From Aureicoccus marinus (GTDB lineage Bacteria > Bacteroidota > Bacteroidia > Flavobacteriales > Flavobacteriaceae), in contig NZ_MQVX01000001.1 of assembly GCF_002954325.1 (NCBI RefSeq), forward strand, positions 315,546 to 379,545: DNA of 64,000 nt, written 5' to 3'. Below, in pieces: positions 24,587-33,864 of this stretch. Under the pieces are notes generated by a model. It was not told where the DNA came from and made no database searches. It saw nothing but the letters and a program-made list of their open reading frames with translations. A program made the position numbers and the translations under genes. Position 1 is the stretch's first letter; every line of letters begins with the position of its first letter.

Positions 24587-26575
24587 TTACTCCTCCGTCT
24601 GCAACATCTTGATTTCGTCTCGCAGTCGGGCCGCTTCCATAAAGTCCAGGTTCTTCGCCGCCTCTTCCATGGCCTTGCGCTTTTGTCGAATGACTTTGGC
24701 CTTTTCCTCCGGGGTGAGGTACTTCAGATCAGGTTCCTCTGCTTTTTCAGTTTTTAAACTCGAGACATAAGGGTTGGTAGATCCTGAACTCAGGGCATTA
24801 TCCAAGCTCTTGTTCAGAGCTTTGGGTGTGATGTTGTTTGCCGTATTGTAGTCCATCTGTTTTTTGCGGCGGTACTCTGTCTCGTCTATGGTTTTCTGCA
24901 TGCTATCGGTAATCTTATCGGCATACATGATGGCTTTTCCGTTGAGGTTACGAGCAGCTCGGCCCACGGTTTGGGTCAGAGAGCGGTTGCTTCTCAAAAA
25001 GCCTTCTTTGTCGGCGTCGATAATGGCCACGAGAGAGACTTCAGGTAAATCCAGCCCTTCCCTCAGTAGGTTCACCCCAATAAGGACATCGAAGAGCCCT
25101 TTGCGGAGGTCTTGCATGATTTCTACCCGTTCCAGGGTGTCCACATCACTGTGAATATAACGGCAGCGGATATCGAGTCGGGCCAGGTACTTGGTGAGTT
25201 CTTCAGCCATTCTCTTGGTTAGCGTCGTGACCAGGGTACGTTCGTCCAGTTCAACCCGGGCTTGAATTTCTTCGATCAGATCATCGATCTGGTTTTCACT
25301 CGGGCGCACTTCAATAACCGGGTCCAAAAGACCAGTCGGTCGAATGACTTGCTCGGTGTAGACGCCACCGGCGTGCCCCAGTTCGTGGTCGGCTGGCGTA
25401 GCACTCACATAGAGTACTTGGTTCTGTAGGGCTTCAAATTCCTCAAATTTAAGAGGACGGTTGTCCAGAGCAGCAGGGAGTCGAAAGCCGTAGTCCACCA
25501 AATTCTCTTTACGCGAACGGTCCCCGCCGTACATGGCATGAACCTGAGGGATGGTCACGTGGCTTTCGTCCACCACCATGAGGTAATCCTCGGGGAAGTA
25601 ATCCAAAAGGCAGAAAGGACGGGTGCCTGGAGCTCGCCCATCCAGATAGCGGGAGTAGTTTTCGATTCCTGAGCAGTAGCCCAGTTCCCGCATCATCTCC
25701 AGATCAAAGTTGGTTCGCTCTTCCAAGCGTTTGGCCTCCAACGGTCTGCCGATTTCTTTGAAGTAGTCGATTTGCTTGACCAGGTCGTCCTGGATTTGGT
25801 GAATCGCATTTTGCAAGACATCCGGCGAGGTCACGAACATATTGGCCGGATAGATGTTGAGGGATTCGTAGACTTCGATAACCGAGTTGTTACGGGGGTC
25901 TAGTGCTTCAATTTCTTCTATTTCGTCCCCAAAAAAGTGGATGCGGAAGGCGTGTTCTGCATAACCGGGGTAGACGTCAACAACATCTCCTTTAACGCGA
26001 AAGTTTCCGTTACTGAACTCGGCAGTGGTTCTGGAATACAAACTCTGCACCAGCATCTGCAAGAACTTGGTGCGGGCCAAAATTTCGCCTCGCTTGATGC
26101 GCACTACATTCTTCTGAAATTCTACTGGGTTTCCGATGCCGTACAAGCAACTTACAGAAGCCACCACGAGGACATCTCGTCGGCCAGAGAGGAGGGAAGA
26201 GGTGGTGCTCAAACGCAGTCTCTCTATGTCTTCATTAATAGAGAGGTCTTTTTCGATATAGGTCCCACTGGAAGGAATGTAGGCTTCCGGTTGGTAGTAG
26301 TCGTAATAAGAGACGAAGTACTCCACCGCATTGTTCGGAAAGAACTGCTTGAACTCCGAATACAGCTGGGCCGCCAGTGTTTTGTTGTGAGCGAGGACCA
26401 AGGTCGGGCGCTGCACTTCTGCGACTACATTGGCCACCGTAAAGGTTTTACCCGATCCGGTCACACCAAGAAGTACCTGGTGTTCCTGGCCATCTTCAAT
26501 GCCTTGAACGAGTTCAGTAATGGCCCCCGGCTGATCTCCGGTTGGGCTAAATTCAGATACGACCTCAAACTTCAT
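24587..26575 (-). CDS. uvrB: Excinuclease ABC subunit B
   Basis: UvrB is the DNA-damage-verifying helicase of nucleotide excision repair. The 662-residue protein has Walker A GVTGSGKTFTVANV near residue 40, the beta-hairpin region YYDYYQPEAYIPSSGTYIEK, DESHVTIPQ, the helicase motif LVTTLTKRMAEELT, GRAARN and the C-terminal UVR domain (EEAAKNLDFMEAARLRDE) that contacts UvrC. The length is usual. It is transcribed alone, between the hsp20 terminator and the T9SS protein gene. Confidence 0.97.
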   Translation of the reverse strand: MKFEVVSEFSPTGDQPGAITELVQGIEDGQEHQVLLGVTGSGKTFTVANVVAEVQRPTLVLAHNKTLAAQLYSEFKQFFPNNAVEYFVSYYDYYQPEAYIPSSGTYIEKDLSINEDIERLRLSTTSSLLSGRRDVLVVASVSCLYGIGNPVEFQKNVVRIKRGEILARTKFLQMLVQSLYSRTTAEFSNGNFRVKGDVVDVYPGYAEHAFRIHFFGDEIEEIEALDPRNNSVIEVYESLNIYPANMFVTSPDVLQNAIHQIQDDLVKQIDYFKEIGRPLEAKRLEERTNFDLEMMRELGYCSGIENYSRYLDGRAPGTRPFCLLDYFPEDYLMVVDESHVTIPQVHAMYGGDRSRKENLVDYGFRLPAALDNRPLKFEEFEALQNQVLYVSATPADHELGHAGGVYTEQVIRPTGLLDPVIEVRPSENQIDDLIEEIQARVELDERTLVTTLTKRMAEELTKYLARLDIRCRYIHSDVDTLERVEIMQDLRKGLFDVLIGVNLLREGLDLPEVSLVAIIDADKEGFLRSNRSLTQTVGRAARNLNGKAIMYADKITDSMQKTIDETEYRRKKQMDYNTANNITPKALNKSLDNALSSGSTNPYVSSLKTEKAEEPDLKYLTPEEKAKVIRQKRKAMEEAAKNLDFMEAARLRDEIKMLQTEE

Positions 26576-26630
26576 CGGTGCGATTTAGGGGTAAAAAAAT
26601 GGATTGAAAAAGGTGAATAAAGGTAGTGGA

Positions 26631-28364
26631 TTAGCGCTTCAAACTGAAATGTCCTTTCACCACATTTCCTTGGGTGTCAATGGCGACATACCAGTAGTCT
26701 GAAGCGGGCAAGGGCCGACCGATAAAGGTGCCATCCCAGCCGTCTCCAAGCGAGCTGAATTCCTTGAGGAACTTTCCGTAGCGGTCAAAAATCCGAATCC
26801 TTGGGAAGACCCGTGACACCCCTTCAGGCGGAATGTATTGCCAAGTGTCATTCGGGAAGTTTCCGTCGGGCGTAAAGAAAGCGGGGAAGCCATTCACCGT
26901 ATTGTCAATCAGGTAAGTGGCAGAGGTAGTCCCGCAGCCCTGCTCGTCCTGCACATAGATAGTGTAGGTATTCAGATCCAGGTCTGAAAAGACCGGACTG
27001 CTTCGGTAAGGTCCTGCCTTGTCCAGGGCAAAGGTGTAATTGCCAATGCCACTCACGATGGCTTCGAGTTCTAAGCGTCCGTTGCGGAATTCGCCTCGAA
27101 TGCGGTCAATGGTCGCGATTTCAGAAGAGAAGACATCAAACTCCATATAGCTAGGACATTCCAGATCCAAGAGTGGTCCGGCCAGGTTATAGGGTTCGTA
27201 AGCATAGCGCCCGGCTTCCGTAATATCTACGGAAAAGTCTTCACTTAGGAGTTCGGTTCGCCCGTTAGGCAATAGGCGGTACCAACGGTAGCCGTCAGCT
27301 AAGTCCGGTGCATCCAGGGTAAAGGGCAATTCGTTTTCGCAAATGGAAACAATTGGATTGAGCGAGGCTTCAGGTCCCAGGGTTACAAAATCGCCGACGA
27401 CCGGATCAAAGTAAGGTCCGCAACCCACCTCGGTAGAAAAGGACTCAATGGTAACACAGCCTATAGCATCTCCAGCTTCGTTGAATGGAACAATCCGAAT
27501 GAAGTAGGTGGTATTGGGTTCCAGGTCAATAATGGGTGTGGAATTGGTCGGAAATTCATCGCCACCCAAAATAGTATCTTCGGGCGTCTGGGGCGTAGGG
27601 GTTTTGGTGATGGTCACCCGGTAGCCTGTGGCCCTAGGAGAGGCTTCCCAGGTGAGGGTGGGACTGAGCGAAACATTGATTTCTCCATCAAAGGGAGAGA
27701 CCATTCGGCTACAGTCTGGTAAAGCGACCAGTTCACCGGTGGTAAAACTAAAAGTCGAACAAGAAGCACCATCTCCCACGGAATTCACAGGGATGATTTC
27801 CACTTCAATAAAGGTGTTTTCTGGCAGTACAGTGGGGGGATTGAATGAAAGGCTCCCTGTGACAATTTCATTGTGGATAACGCTTCCGCTTTCTCTCAAA
27901 ATGACTCGGTACGAGGTAGCCCGGGTGGAATAGTCCCAGCGGATGTCCGTAAAGACGCTCACGTCGGTGGCCCCATCCGTGGGGATGGTCATCTGTCCGC
28001 AATCGGGCAGGGTAGTAATGCTTTCCGTCGTAAAGGATCCCAAAGGGCATTCGATATCGTCTTCAATTGTAAAAGGGAAATCCAGAATGACCGTTACGAA
28101 AATAGTGGTGTTCTCAGGGAGTCCTTGGGGAGGTAGGTAGAAGGTGGTGTTACCGACCGGAAATTCCCCGAGTTCATCCCCCAAAAGGGTAGTCCCTAAT
28201 CGGAGCTTGTAACTTGTAATTCCAGCCGATTCACCCCAATCAATTGCTGTACCGACCGAAACCCCAGTGGAACCATCCAAAGGGGTAATCATACTCGAAC
28301 AGTCCTGCGCTTGCAGCGACCATCCGAGTAGGATTCCGGCAAGTATGAGCAATTTTTTGAGCAT
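26631..28364 (-). CDS. Type IX secretion (type B) cargo protein with three fibronectin-like repeats
   Basis: The 577-residue protein has a signal peptide (KKLLILAGILLGWSLQAQ) and three similar domains of about 100 residues (roughly 20-115, 115-215 and 215-310). Each opens with a Cys-x-x-M segment (DCSSMITPLDGSTGVSVG, DCGQMTIPTDGATDVSV, DCSRMVSPFDGEINVSLS) and contains ATSYRV/ATGYRV strands, as in fibronectin-III-like modules. The C-terminus (FFTPDGNFPNDTW, then RIFDRYGKFLKEF and GWDGTFIGRPLPASDYWY) is the CHU_C/type B sorting domain that sends proteins through the T9SS to the cell surface. Its ligand is unknown; adhesion is a guess. Confidence 0.92.
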   Translation of the reverse strand: MLKKLLILAGILLGWSLQAQDCSSMITPLDGSTGVSVGTAIDWGESAGITSYKLRLGTTLLGDELGEFPVGNTTFYLPPQGLPENTTIFVTVILDFPFTIEDDIECPLGSFTTESITTLPDCGQMTIPTDGATDVSVFTDIRWDYSTRATSYRVILRESGSVIHNEIVTGSLSFNPPTVLPENTFIEVEIIPVNSVGDGASCSTFSFTTGELVALPDCSRMVSPFDGEINVSLSPTLTWEASPRATGYRVTITKTPTPQTPEDTILGGDEFPTNSTPIIDLEPNTTYFIRIVPFNEAGDAIGCVTIESFSTEVGCGPYFDPVVGDFVTLGPEASLNPIVSICENELPFTLDAPDLADGYRWYRLLPNGRTELLSEDFSVDITEAGRYAYEPYNLAGPLLDLECPSYMEFDVFSSEIATIDRIRGEFRNGRLELEAIVSGIGNYTFALDKAGPYRSSPVFSDLDLNTYTIYVQDEQGCGTTSATYLIDNTVNGFPAFFTPDGNFPNDTWQYIPPEGVSRVFPRIRIFDRYGKFLKEFSSLGDGWDGTFIGRPLPASDYWYVAIDTQGNVVKGHFSLKR

Positions 28365-28390
28365 CTGACTTCGTCAAACACTCTAAGATA

Positions 28391-29224
28391 CTATAAATCC
28401 CTCTTTTTCAGGAGTGCAAACGACCAATAGATGAAAAGAGTCGTCCAAACCAGGGTGATTAAAGTTTCTGTGAAACGGACCTCGTAATCGAGCTTCAAGG
28501 TTTCTCCAACCTGATTGGCTACCGCCTGCACTGCACCGAGCCTCGTAAAAGGTTCGTCGATGAGTCTGGACATGGATTCCAAAGGAAAAAAGCCTTTGAT
28601 TTTATCGGCCATATCCCAGGAAACCACTTTCCATCCGAGAAGACCAAAAATGATCTGTTCTAAAATGACCCACAGGATCAAAAAGCCCAACGCAAAGGCC
28701 GAGCGTTTGACCAGAATTCCCAAGAAGAGACAGAAGGCAAAAAAGCCGGTTAGTTTGATAAAGAAGGCCAAAAGGAATTCCATATCCCGGAAGATGATGG
28801 CCGCTTCGGTATAGTCCGAATAGATCAGTCCTAAAATCATGGAAAGTACAAAGACAAAAACCGTTGAAAGTCCAGCGAAGGTCAGTACGGTCAAGAACTT
28901 CGAAGCAATAAACTCCTTCTTGGATAAACCATCGATCAGGTTCTGTTTCAAGGTCTTGTTGCTGTACTCGTTCGCCATCATGGAGACGATTACAATGGCT
29001 AAAAACAGCTTGAATATGGCCGTAATAAAGGTATTGAAATGCCAGATATAAGGGAAGTTAAAAATCCCCTGATCTGCCAGGTGGAATTCAACCGGTCCAA
29101 TATCAAATTTAATTGCCGCAACAAGGGCAATAAAGGTCAATAGAACAAAGTACGAGATGATCAGCACCCGGCTGGCTCGGTTGTTCCAGAGTTTGATGAA
29201 TTCTATATGGAGGAGACGTTTCAT
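28391..29224 (-). CDS. ABC-2 type exporter permease
   Basis: The 277-residue membrane protein has about six helices (for example VLIISYFVLLTFIALVAAI and AFALGFLILWVILEQIIFG) and lacks an ATPase domain. It opens MKRLLHIEFIKLWNNRASR, typical of ABC-2 permeases that work with BcrA-type ATPases. The ATPase gene is directly upstream with a one-base overlap (29224). The substrate is unknown. Confidence 0.9.
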   Translation of the reverse strand: MKRLLHIEFIKLWNNRASRVLIISYFVLLTFIALVAAIKFDIGPVEFHLADQGIFNFPYIWHFNTFITAIFKLFLAIVIVSMMANEYSNKTLKQNLIDGLSKKEFIASKFLTVLTFAGLSTVFVFVLSMILGLIYSDYTEAAIIFRDMEFLLAFFIKLTGFFAFCLFLGILVKRSAFALGFLILWVILEQIIFGLLGWKVVSWDMADKIKGFFPLESMSRLIDEPFTRLGAVQAVANQVGETLKLDYEVRFTETLITLVWTTLFIYWSFALLKKRDL

Positions 29225-30117
29225 TATTTCTTGGTTAAGGTTAGGAATTGTTCTTCGAGGCTCTCCTTGCGTTTAACAAGGTGAGACAGGACAAGGCCTT
29301 GGTTAAAAGCCCATTGGTTTAAATCGACCGCAGACATTTCTTCTTCCAGATAAGCGGTCATGGTATCGGTCTCCAGTATTATTTTTCCAAACCGCTTGTC
29401 TTCTTCCAAGAGGTTTTTCAACTTCTCCATATCGTCACAACGCAGTTCGAAAAAGCCATGACTGGCCAGCATTTCGTCTACGGGACCTGAATAGAGTTTT
29501 TCACCTTTTTGCAAGATGACCACATGGCTACATACTTTTTCGACCTCGTCGAGTAGGTGGGATGCCAAGAGAATAGTCGTTCCCTGTTGGGCAATTTTTT
29601 TAATAATTTCTCGAATCTGGTGAATCCCCTGTGGATCCAAACCATTGGTCGGTTCATCCAGAATGAGTATTTCCGGGTCATTGAGCAGGGCAGAGGCAAT
29701 AGCCAATCGCTGCTTCATCCCTAAAGAGTAGGTTTTGAATTTACTGTCTTTTCGGTCCAGCAAGCCTACGATTTCTAACTTCTCTAAGATTTTATCGGCC
29801 GGAACATCCTTGATCTTACAGACCAAAGAGAGGTTCTGAACAGCGGTCATATACGGGTAGAAGTTCGGGCGTTCGATGATTGCACCGACTTTTTTGAGTG
29901 CTTCGTGAGTCGAAACGGTTCCATCAAACCAGCTGAAATCGCCGGAGGAACGGTTGACTACGTTGAGGATGATTCCGAGAGTGGTTGATTTACCGCTGCC
30001 GTTTGGGCCCAATATGCCATAGACATTGCCCTTTTCTATGGTAAAGGACAAGTCCTTTACTGCTTGCACCCTTCCATAGTTCTTGGAAAGGTGATTCACC
30101 GTTAAAATGGTTTCCAA
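29224..30117 (-). CDS. ABC exporter ATPase, BcrA-like
   Basis: The 297-residue protein has Walker A ILGPNGSGKSTTLGI, signature LGMKQRLAIASALL, Walker B ILILDEPTNGLDPQG and the switch histidine in ILLASHLLDEVEKV. A C-terminal extra domain follows (residues about 215-297), as in BcrA-type subunits. It starts at a TTG (METILTVNHLSKNYGRV); no in-frame ATG fits better. It pairs with the permease at 28391. BcrA-type systems in other bacteria export peptides or relieve membrane stress, but the substrate here is not inferable. Confidence 0.92.
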   Translation of the reverse strand: METILTVNHLSKNYGRVQAVKDLSFTIEKGNVYGILGPNGSGKSTTLGIILNVVNRSSGDFSWFDGTVSTHEALKKVGAIIERPNFYPYMTAVQNLSLVCKIKDVPADKILEKLEIVGLLDRKDSKFKTYSLGMKQRLAIASALLNDPEILILDEPTNGLDPQGIHQIREIIKKIAQQGTTILLASHLLDEVEKVCSHVVILQKGEKLYSGPVDEMLASHGFFELRCDDMEKLKNLLEEDKRFGKIILETDTMTAYLEEEMSAVDLNQWAFNQGLVLSHLVKRKESLEEQFLTLTKK

Positions 30118-30193
30118 TATGATTGCTTTTAGTGTTGGTTGTATTGTTGTATAAAGGTAGACGAAGTCTTTAAACTTTTGTTACATTCACTTT

Positions 30194-31252
30194 ATGTCCG
30201 AAGAACGATTACTCTCGAAGAAAAAACCGGCCTTCCCGGTTTCTTCTGCTCTAGCGAGCTACCTTGAAAAATACAACCGCCAAATTGAAATTCCTGTTTT
30301 TTACGACGATTTATTGCGGTTTCAGGGTTCCATTGCCGTCCATGATAAAGACGGCGAAGACACGCTCTGGGTCCGGGTGTACTTCTCTGATTTTGATCGG
30401 GAAGAAATTGACCTAAGCCTGAAGCAGGTGTATTCTATCCTGCACTCGGATGGTAGTGATCGTATTTTGGAGTTTCTCAATATTGATGCGGTGGATTACT
30501 GCACCTTCGGAAATTCAAAACCCTTCCGGGTGAAAGTGAGGAACATCCTCAACGACAACTACACCTACCTCTACATCAAAAAGACCGATGCCTCCCGGAT
30601 TTACGGACTGGAACTGGAACACATGCTTTCGCCTTACAACCTAAACTTCTTGGTTTACAAGGATACTTTGATTGAGGAGCACATTGCGGGTATTCCAGGG
30701 GATGTCTTTATTAAAGACTATCTGCCCGATTGCAGTGCAAGAGAGCAGGCTCAACTGGCCAAAGAATTCGTCAAGTTTAACGAGCGCTGCATGATCCGTT
30801 TACTCGGTGATATGCGGGCGTATAACTATGTGATTGTACCCACTCACGATTTTGATCATGTGGAATACAAAATCAGGGCTATCGACTTTGATCAGCAGTG
30901 TTTCGAAGGCAAGCTCAAGGTCTACCGTCCCCAATTTTTCAAGGAGAATTTTCGGATGGTAGAGCTGGTCAGTGAACGACTCAAGCAGGAATCTGTGGAT
31001 CAGTACCAAATTGAAGAGAGGTCCATCATTGCCAAACGCTTTAAAAGTACAGCAGACCGGGTTCGAGAATTGATCGAGATCGCCGAAAAAGACTCCATTT
31101 CTCTGGACAAGAACATCTTGCGCTTACGGGAAGAAGTCTACGAGATTACCCACGACATGACCTTCCGCAAATGCGAGACCATGGGCGAAATCCTTAAAGC
31201 CGTGTTGGATTTTGTGATTCGTAACTACGAAGACATGAATCCCAAAGGATAA
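30194..31252 (+). CDS. Conserved flavobacterial protein with kinase-like motifs, function unknown
   Basis: I do not recognise a family. The 352-residue protein has no signal peptide and no membrane helix. The middle third has the pattern of a protein-kinase/aminoglycoside-phosphotransferase-like fold: LYIKK (residues 126-130, a candidate ATP-binding Lys), LELEHML (Glu 140/142), a hinge-like EEHIAGIPGD (161-170), GDMRAYNYVI with Asp206 and Asn211 spaced five apart as in kinase catalytic loops, and AIDFDQQ with Asp231, in the place of the metal-binding Asp. The C-terminal part is helical. It converges on the nucleoid-associated gene with no gap. The kinase reading is my inference. Confidence 0.75.
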   Translation: MSEERLLSKKKPAFPVSSALASYLEKYNRQIEIPVFYDDLLRFQGSIAVHDKDGEDTLWVRVYFSDFDREEIDLSLKQVYSILHSDGSDRILEFLNIDAVDYCTFGNSKPFRVKVRNILNDNYTYLYIKKTDASRIYGLELEHMLSPYNLNFLVYKDTLIEEHIAGIPGDVFIKDYLPDCSAREQAQLAKEFVKFNERCMIRLLGDMRAYNYVIVPTHDFDHVEYKIRAIDFDQQCFEGKLKVYRPQFFKENFRMVELVSERLKQESVDQYQIEERSIIAKRFKSTADRVRELIEIAEKDSISLDKNILRLREEVYEITHDMTFRKCETMGEILKAVLDFVIRNYEDMNPKG

Positions 31253-32311
31253 TTAGCTGTTCTCTTCTCGGTTGAAGTAGACCAGGTAGTAGTACATCTG
31301 TCTCTCCTCATCCCAGCCCTTTTCGACAAAACGCTCAGCAGACTCCGGGTTGATAAAATCCATTTTGATCTGGATGTTGGTGTCGAGCTGAATAACATTT
31401 TTAATCTTCTTGCGGGTTTCCGAAACCGCCTTGTTGGCGATATCGAAATGAGAGACATCCTCAATGCTGTACTTCGGGCCTTTTTCGACCTTGTAGTGCT
31501 TGAATTCCGGAATGAGCTCTGGGTTTTCGATGACCTCGTTTAAGAAGCTACTTTCTTCAAAAGCATCATTCTTGGCAAAGTGGTTGACCGCTCGGTTCAT
31601 AAACAGCACCTCCTGCTGCTTGTCCTCGGCAGGCAGAACCACATCTTTTGCAAAATCCTTGCAGAATTTCAGGTAGTTCTTGGTGTAAAATTGCTCGTCA
31701 GTACGCGGACTTACTCCCAAAAATTGCTCTAGCCAGTAACGGGCATCGTAGCGGTTGCTGTCTACAGAGAGCACGCGGAACCCTTCTTCCTGGTCGACCC
31801 GAAACACGAGGCAGCCTTTGTCGAGCTTATTGATGTTGACCCCTTGACGAATCAACAGGTCCAAACCATCAGCCTTTTCAGCGAATTCCAAAAAGTCGTG
31901 CTTGAGCTCGCTCTTAAAAATACCAATGGCTTCTATTTTCTGCTGGTCCAGCACCACATCGCTGAAGTGGGCCAAATACACCTCTCCACTTTTGATGTGG
32001 GGATGATTGGACTGTTCAAAGAGGTGGGTAGTGATTTTTTTAGATTCCAGGTGAAAGCTGTCCGGGTCCTGAAAAATGGAGCAGATAGACTGGTAGACAG
32101 GATTGAATTCCAGATCGGCCTCGTGTTCGAACTGGAAGAAATTTTCTTCCTTCTCCCGAAAGGGTTTGAAGAAATATTCCTTCAGCAGGTGAGCGAGTTC
32201 GTCATTTAAAGGGTGTGGCTTGTCAGAAAAAAGAACAGTTTCTCCTTTGTGTTTATTCCCTACTCGGTGCAGGGAAAGGGCCTCGATTTGGGCCGAGTAT
32301 AAGTTCAGCAT
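31253..32311 (-). CDS. Nucleoid-associated protein, NdpA/YejK family
   Basis: The 352-residue protein has the 37-kDa nucleoid-associated protein pattern: an acidic first half with EVYLAHFSDVVLDQQKIEAI and IGIFKSELKHDFLEF, GLDLLIRQGVNINKLDKGCLVF, and ARYWLEQFLGVSPRTDEQF with TKNYLKFCKDFA. The E. coli member YejK is associated with the nucleoid; the exact role is unclear. The gene is the last of a leftward series (cca, ctaA, pRiA4b-like, this one), three bases after the pRiA4b-like gene. Confidence 0.88.
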   Translation of the reverse strand: MLNLYSAQIEALSLHRVGNKHKGETVLFSDKPHPLNDELAHLLKEYFFKPFREKEENFFQFEHEADLEFNPVYQSICSIFQDPDSFHLESKKITTHLFEQSNHPHIKSGEVYLAHFSDVVLDQQKIEAIGIFKSELKHDFLEFAEKADGLDLLIRQGVNINKLDKGCLVFRVDQEEGFRVLSVDSNRYDARYWLEQFLGVSPRTDEQFYTKNYLKFCKDFAKDVVLPAEDKQQEVLFMNRAVNHFAKNDAFEESSFLNEVIENPELIPEFKHYKVEKGPKYSIEDVSHFDIANKAVSETRKKIKNVIQLDTNIQIKMDFINPESAERFVEKGWDEERQMYYYLVYFNREENS

Positions 32312-32314
32312 AAA

Positions 32315-32809
32315 TTAATTCCAGTTCTCGTCAAAATCCAGGTCGTCGTAGCTGTCTAAGGAGCCATCGAAGTCGACTTCCGGATCTGCTTCAAAATTCT
32401 TTTCAGGGGGTTCGGCGGGCATATCTCCGAAGGAGAATAGCAATATGGGGTATTGTTGTCCGGCTTCTTTTTCAACCACATCAGCCAATTCGATAAAGAA
32501 GGTCCACATATTGAAGTAATCGTACACGTAGATCAACTTGGGTTGATCAGCGTACATCACTTCTTGCAGGTGCACCTCGTTCATTAGGCGAGGGGGCTCC
32601 ACAGCGTCACCCATATCAAAGAGGGCCACTTCTTCATCCTGTTCCCAGTTTTGGTTGCAGGTGTAAAAGGAAGCCATCTCATTTCCGGCGAAGCCAAAGG
32701 CTTGAACCACCACATTGTGAAAATCCTCCAGACTGATTTCTTCCTCCACAGCGACGTCTCTAAAGACATCTTCTTCCGCATCCAGTATAATTCGGATTTT
32801 GTAAATCAT
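32315..32809 (-). CDS. pRiA4b ORF-3-like family protein
   Basis: The 164-residue acidic protein matches the pRiA4b ORF-3 / IS1096 TnpR-like family: MIYKIRIILDAEEDVFRDVAV, LEDFHNVVVQAFGF, ASFYTCNQ and LIYVYDYFNMWTFFIELADV, with a low-complexity Asp-rich end. Its name comes from a plasmid and an insertion sequence, but the family is widespread on chromosomes and no activity is known. No transposase or repeats surround it here. It sits 3 bases upstream of the nucleoid-associated gene and 23 bases downstream of ctaA, so cotranscription is likely. Confidence 0.85.
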   Translation of the reverse strand: MIYKIRIILDAEEDVFRDVAVEEEISLEDFHNVVVQAFGFAGNEMASFYTCNQNWEQDEEVALFDMGDAVEPPRLMNEVHLQEVMYADQPKLIYVYDYFNMWTFFIELADVVEKEAGQQYPILLFSFGDMPAEPPEKNFEADPEVDFDGSLDSYDDLDFDENWN

Positions 32810-32832
32810 GATTGAATTGCTAACGCGTAAAA

Positions 32833-33864
32833 TTACAAAGATTTTCTACTTGCTCTGTTGCGAGAAACGGCCAGCCACAAATAGTACTGAAGTCCAAACA
32901 GGGCACTGGCTAAAACCAGGTGTAAAGGCTGAGTGCTAAAAGGGAAATCGAAGTAATATAGGGCGATTCCCAATACAATCTCTGCAAATATCAAGACCAA
33001 AACAGCCCGTAGTTCGGCCAGAGCAAATCCCAATTTTTTCATGGCCCACCACAGGTAAAAGTTCAGAGCAACTACCAATAAAGAAAGGGAGCGGTGTACA
33101 TAGAAGGTCCATTCAGGTTGGGCCAACCACTGATCCTGGGCGTAGTACCCCATAAATTCCACCTGATCGTCGACGTATTCCCTCACCTGTGTTCCCAGGT
33201 AAATTTGTACTGCAGTCAGTACGAGAGAAAACAAAAAGAGCTTGGGGAAAGGTTGAGGGTAAATCTCGCGCCTTAGCGGGTGTTTCTGAAAATGAATCAG
33301 GGTGAGGAGCAGGCATACAATGACCAGTGCCATGAACATATGCAAAGTGATCTTGTAAGGATTGAGTACAGAGTACACTACGGTTGCTCCTAGCCAACCC
33401 TGGAAAGCCATTCCAAAAACAACGGCCCAACTCAGGTACACATACCGCCGGAAGGATCCCCAAAAACTAAAAGAGCGAAGGGCCAACAAAAGGGTAGCCA
33501 GACCAGCCAGAGCTCCCAAAAGCCGGTTAATGTATTCGATCCAGGTGTGCCAGACATTGAATTCCGCGTAGTCGTGACGCGTGTAATCTTCCCAGTTCTC
33601 TTCCGTATAGGCTTCACCGGTGGTAAAATCCTGCTTGGCTACCTTGAGTTCTTCATTTCGGATGATCACCTGCCCAGCCTCAAATTCTCGATTTTCCTGC
33701 CAGAGCAAGGCCTCTTCTTCTGTTGGCGGTATCCAATATCCAAAGCATTTGGGCCAGTCAGGACAACCCATACCGCTTCCGGTCATGCGCACAATAGATC
33801 CGGCTGCGATCACCAAATACACCAAAATCAAACTCCACCAGGCCAGACGTTCAAACTGGTTCAT
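32833..33864 (-). CDS. ctaA: Heme A synthase, COX15/CtaA family
   Basis: CtaA oxidises the heme O methyl group to make heme A for cytochrome oxidase. The 343-residue protein has about eight membrane helices. Conserved parts are SIVRMTGSGMGCPDWPKCFG near the N-terminus, EFNVWHTWIEYINRLLGA with a heme-ligand His, LHMFMALVIVC and VHRSLSLLVVAL. It begins with an ATG overlapping the cca stop (4 bases) and is therefore in the same transcript as cca. Confidence 0.94.
   Translation of the reverse strand: MNQFERLAWWSLILVYLVIAAGSIVRMTGSGMGCPDWPKCFGYWIPPTEEEALLWQENREFEAGQVIIRNEELKVAKQDFTTGEAYTEENWEDYTRHDYAEFNVWHTWIEYINRLLGALAGLATLLLALRSFSFWGSFRRYVYLSWAVVFGMAFQGWLGATVVYSVLNPYKITLHMFMALVIVCLLLTLIHFQKHPLRREIYPQPFPKLFLFSLVLTAVQIYLGTQVREYVDDQVEFMGYYAQDQWLAQPEWTFYVHRSLSLLVVALNFYLWWAMKKLGFALAELRAVLVLIFAEIVLGIALYYFDFPFSTQPLHLVLASALFGLQYYLWLAVSRNRASRKSL

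Noticed and set aside
25937..26620. Long plus-strand frame opposite uvrB
   Set aside because: No motif, and uvrB is certain on the other strand.
32315..32809. pRiA4b/IS1096-like gene as a sign of a mobile element
   Set aside because: No transposase, inverted ends or target repeats; the family is common in ordinary chromosomes.
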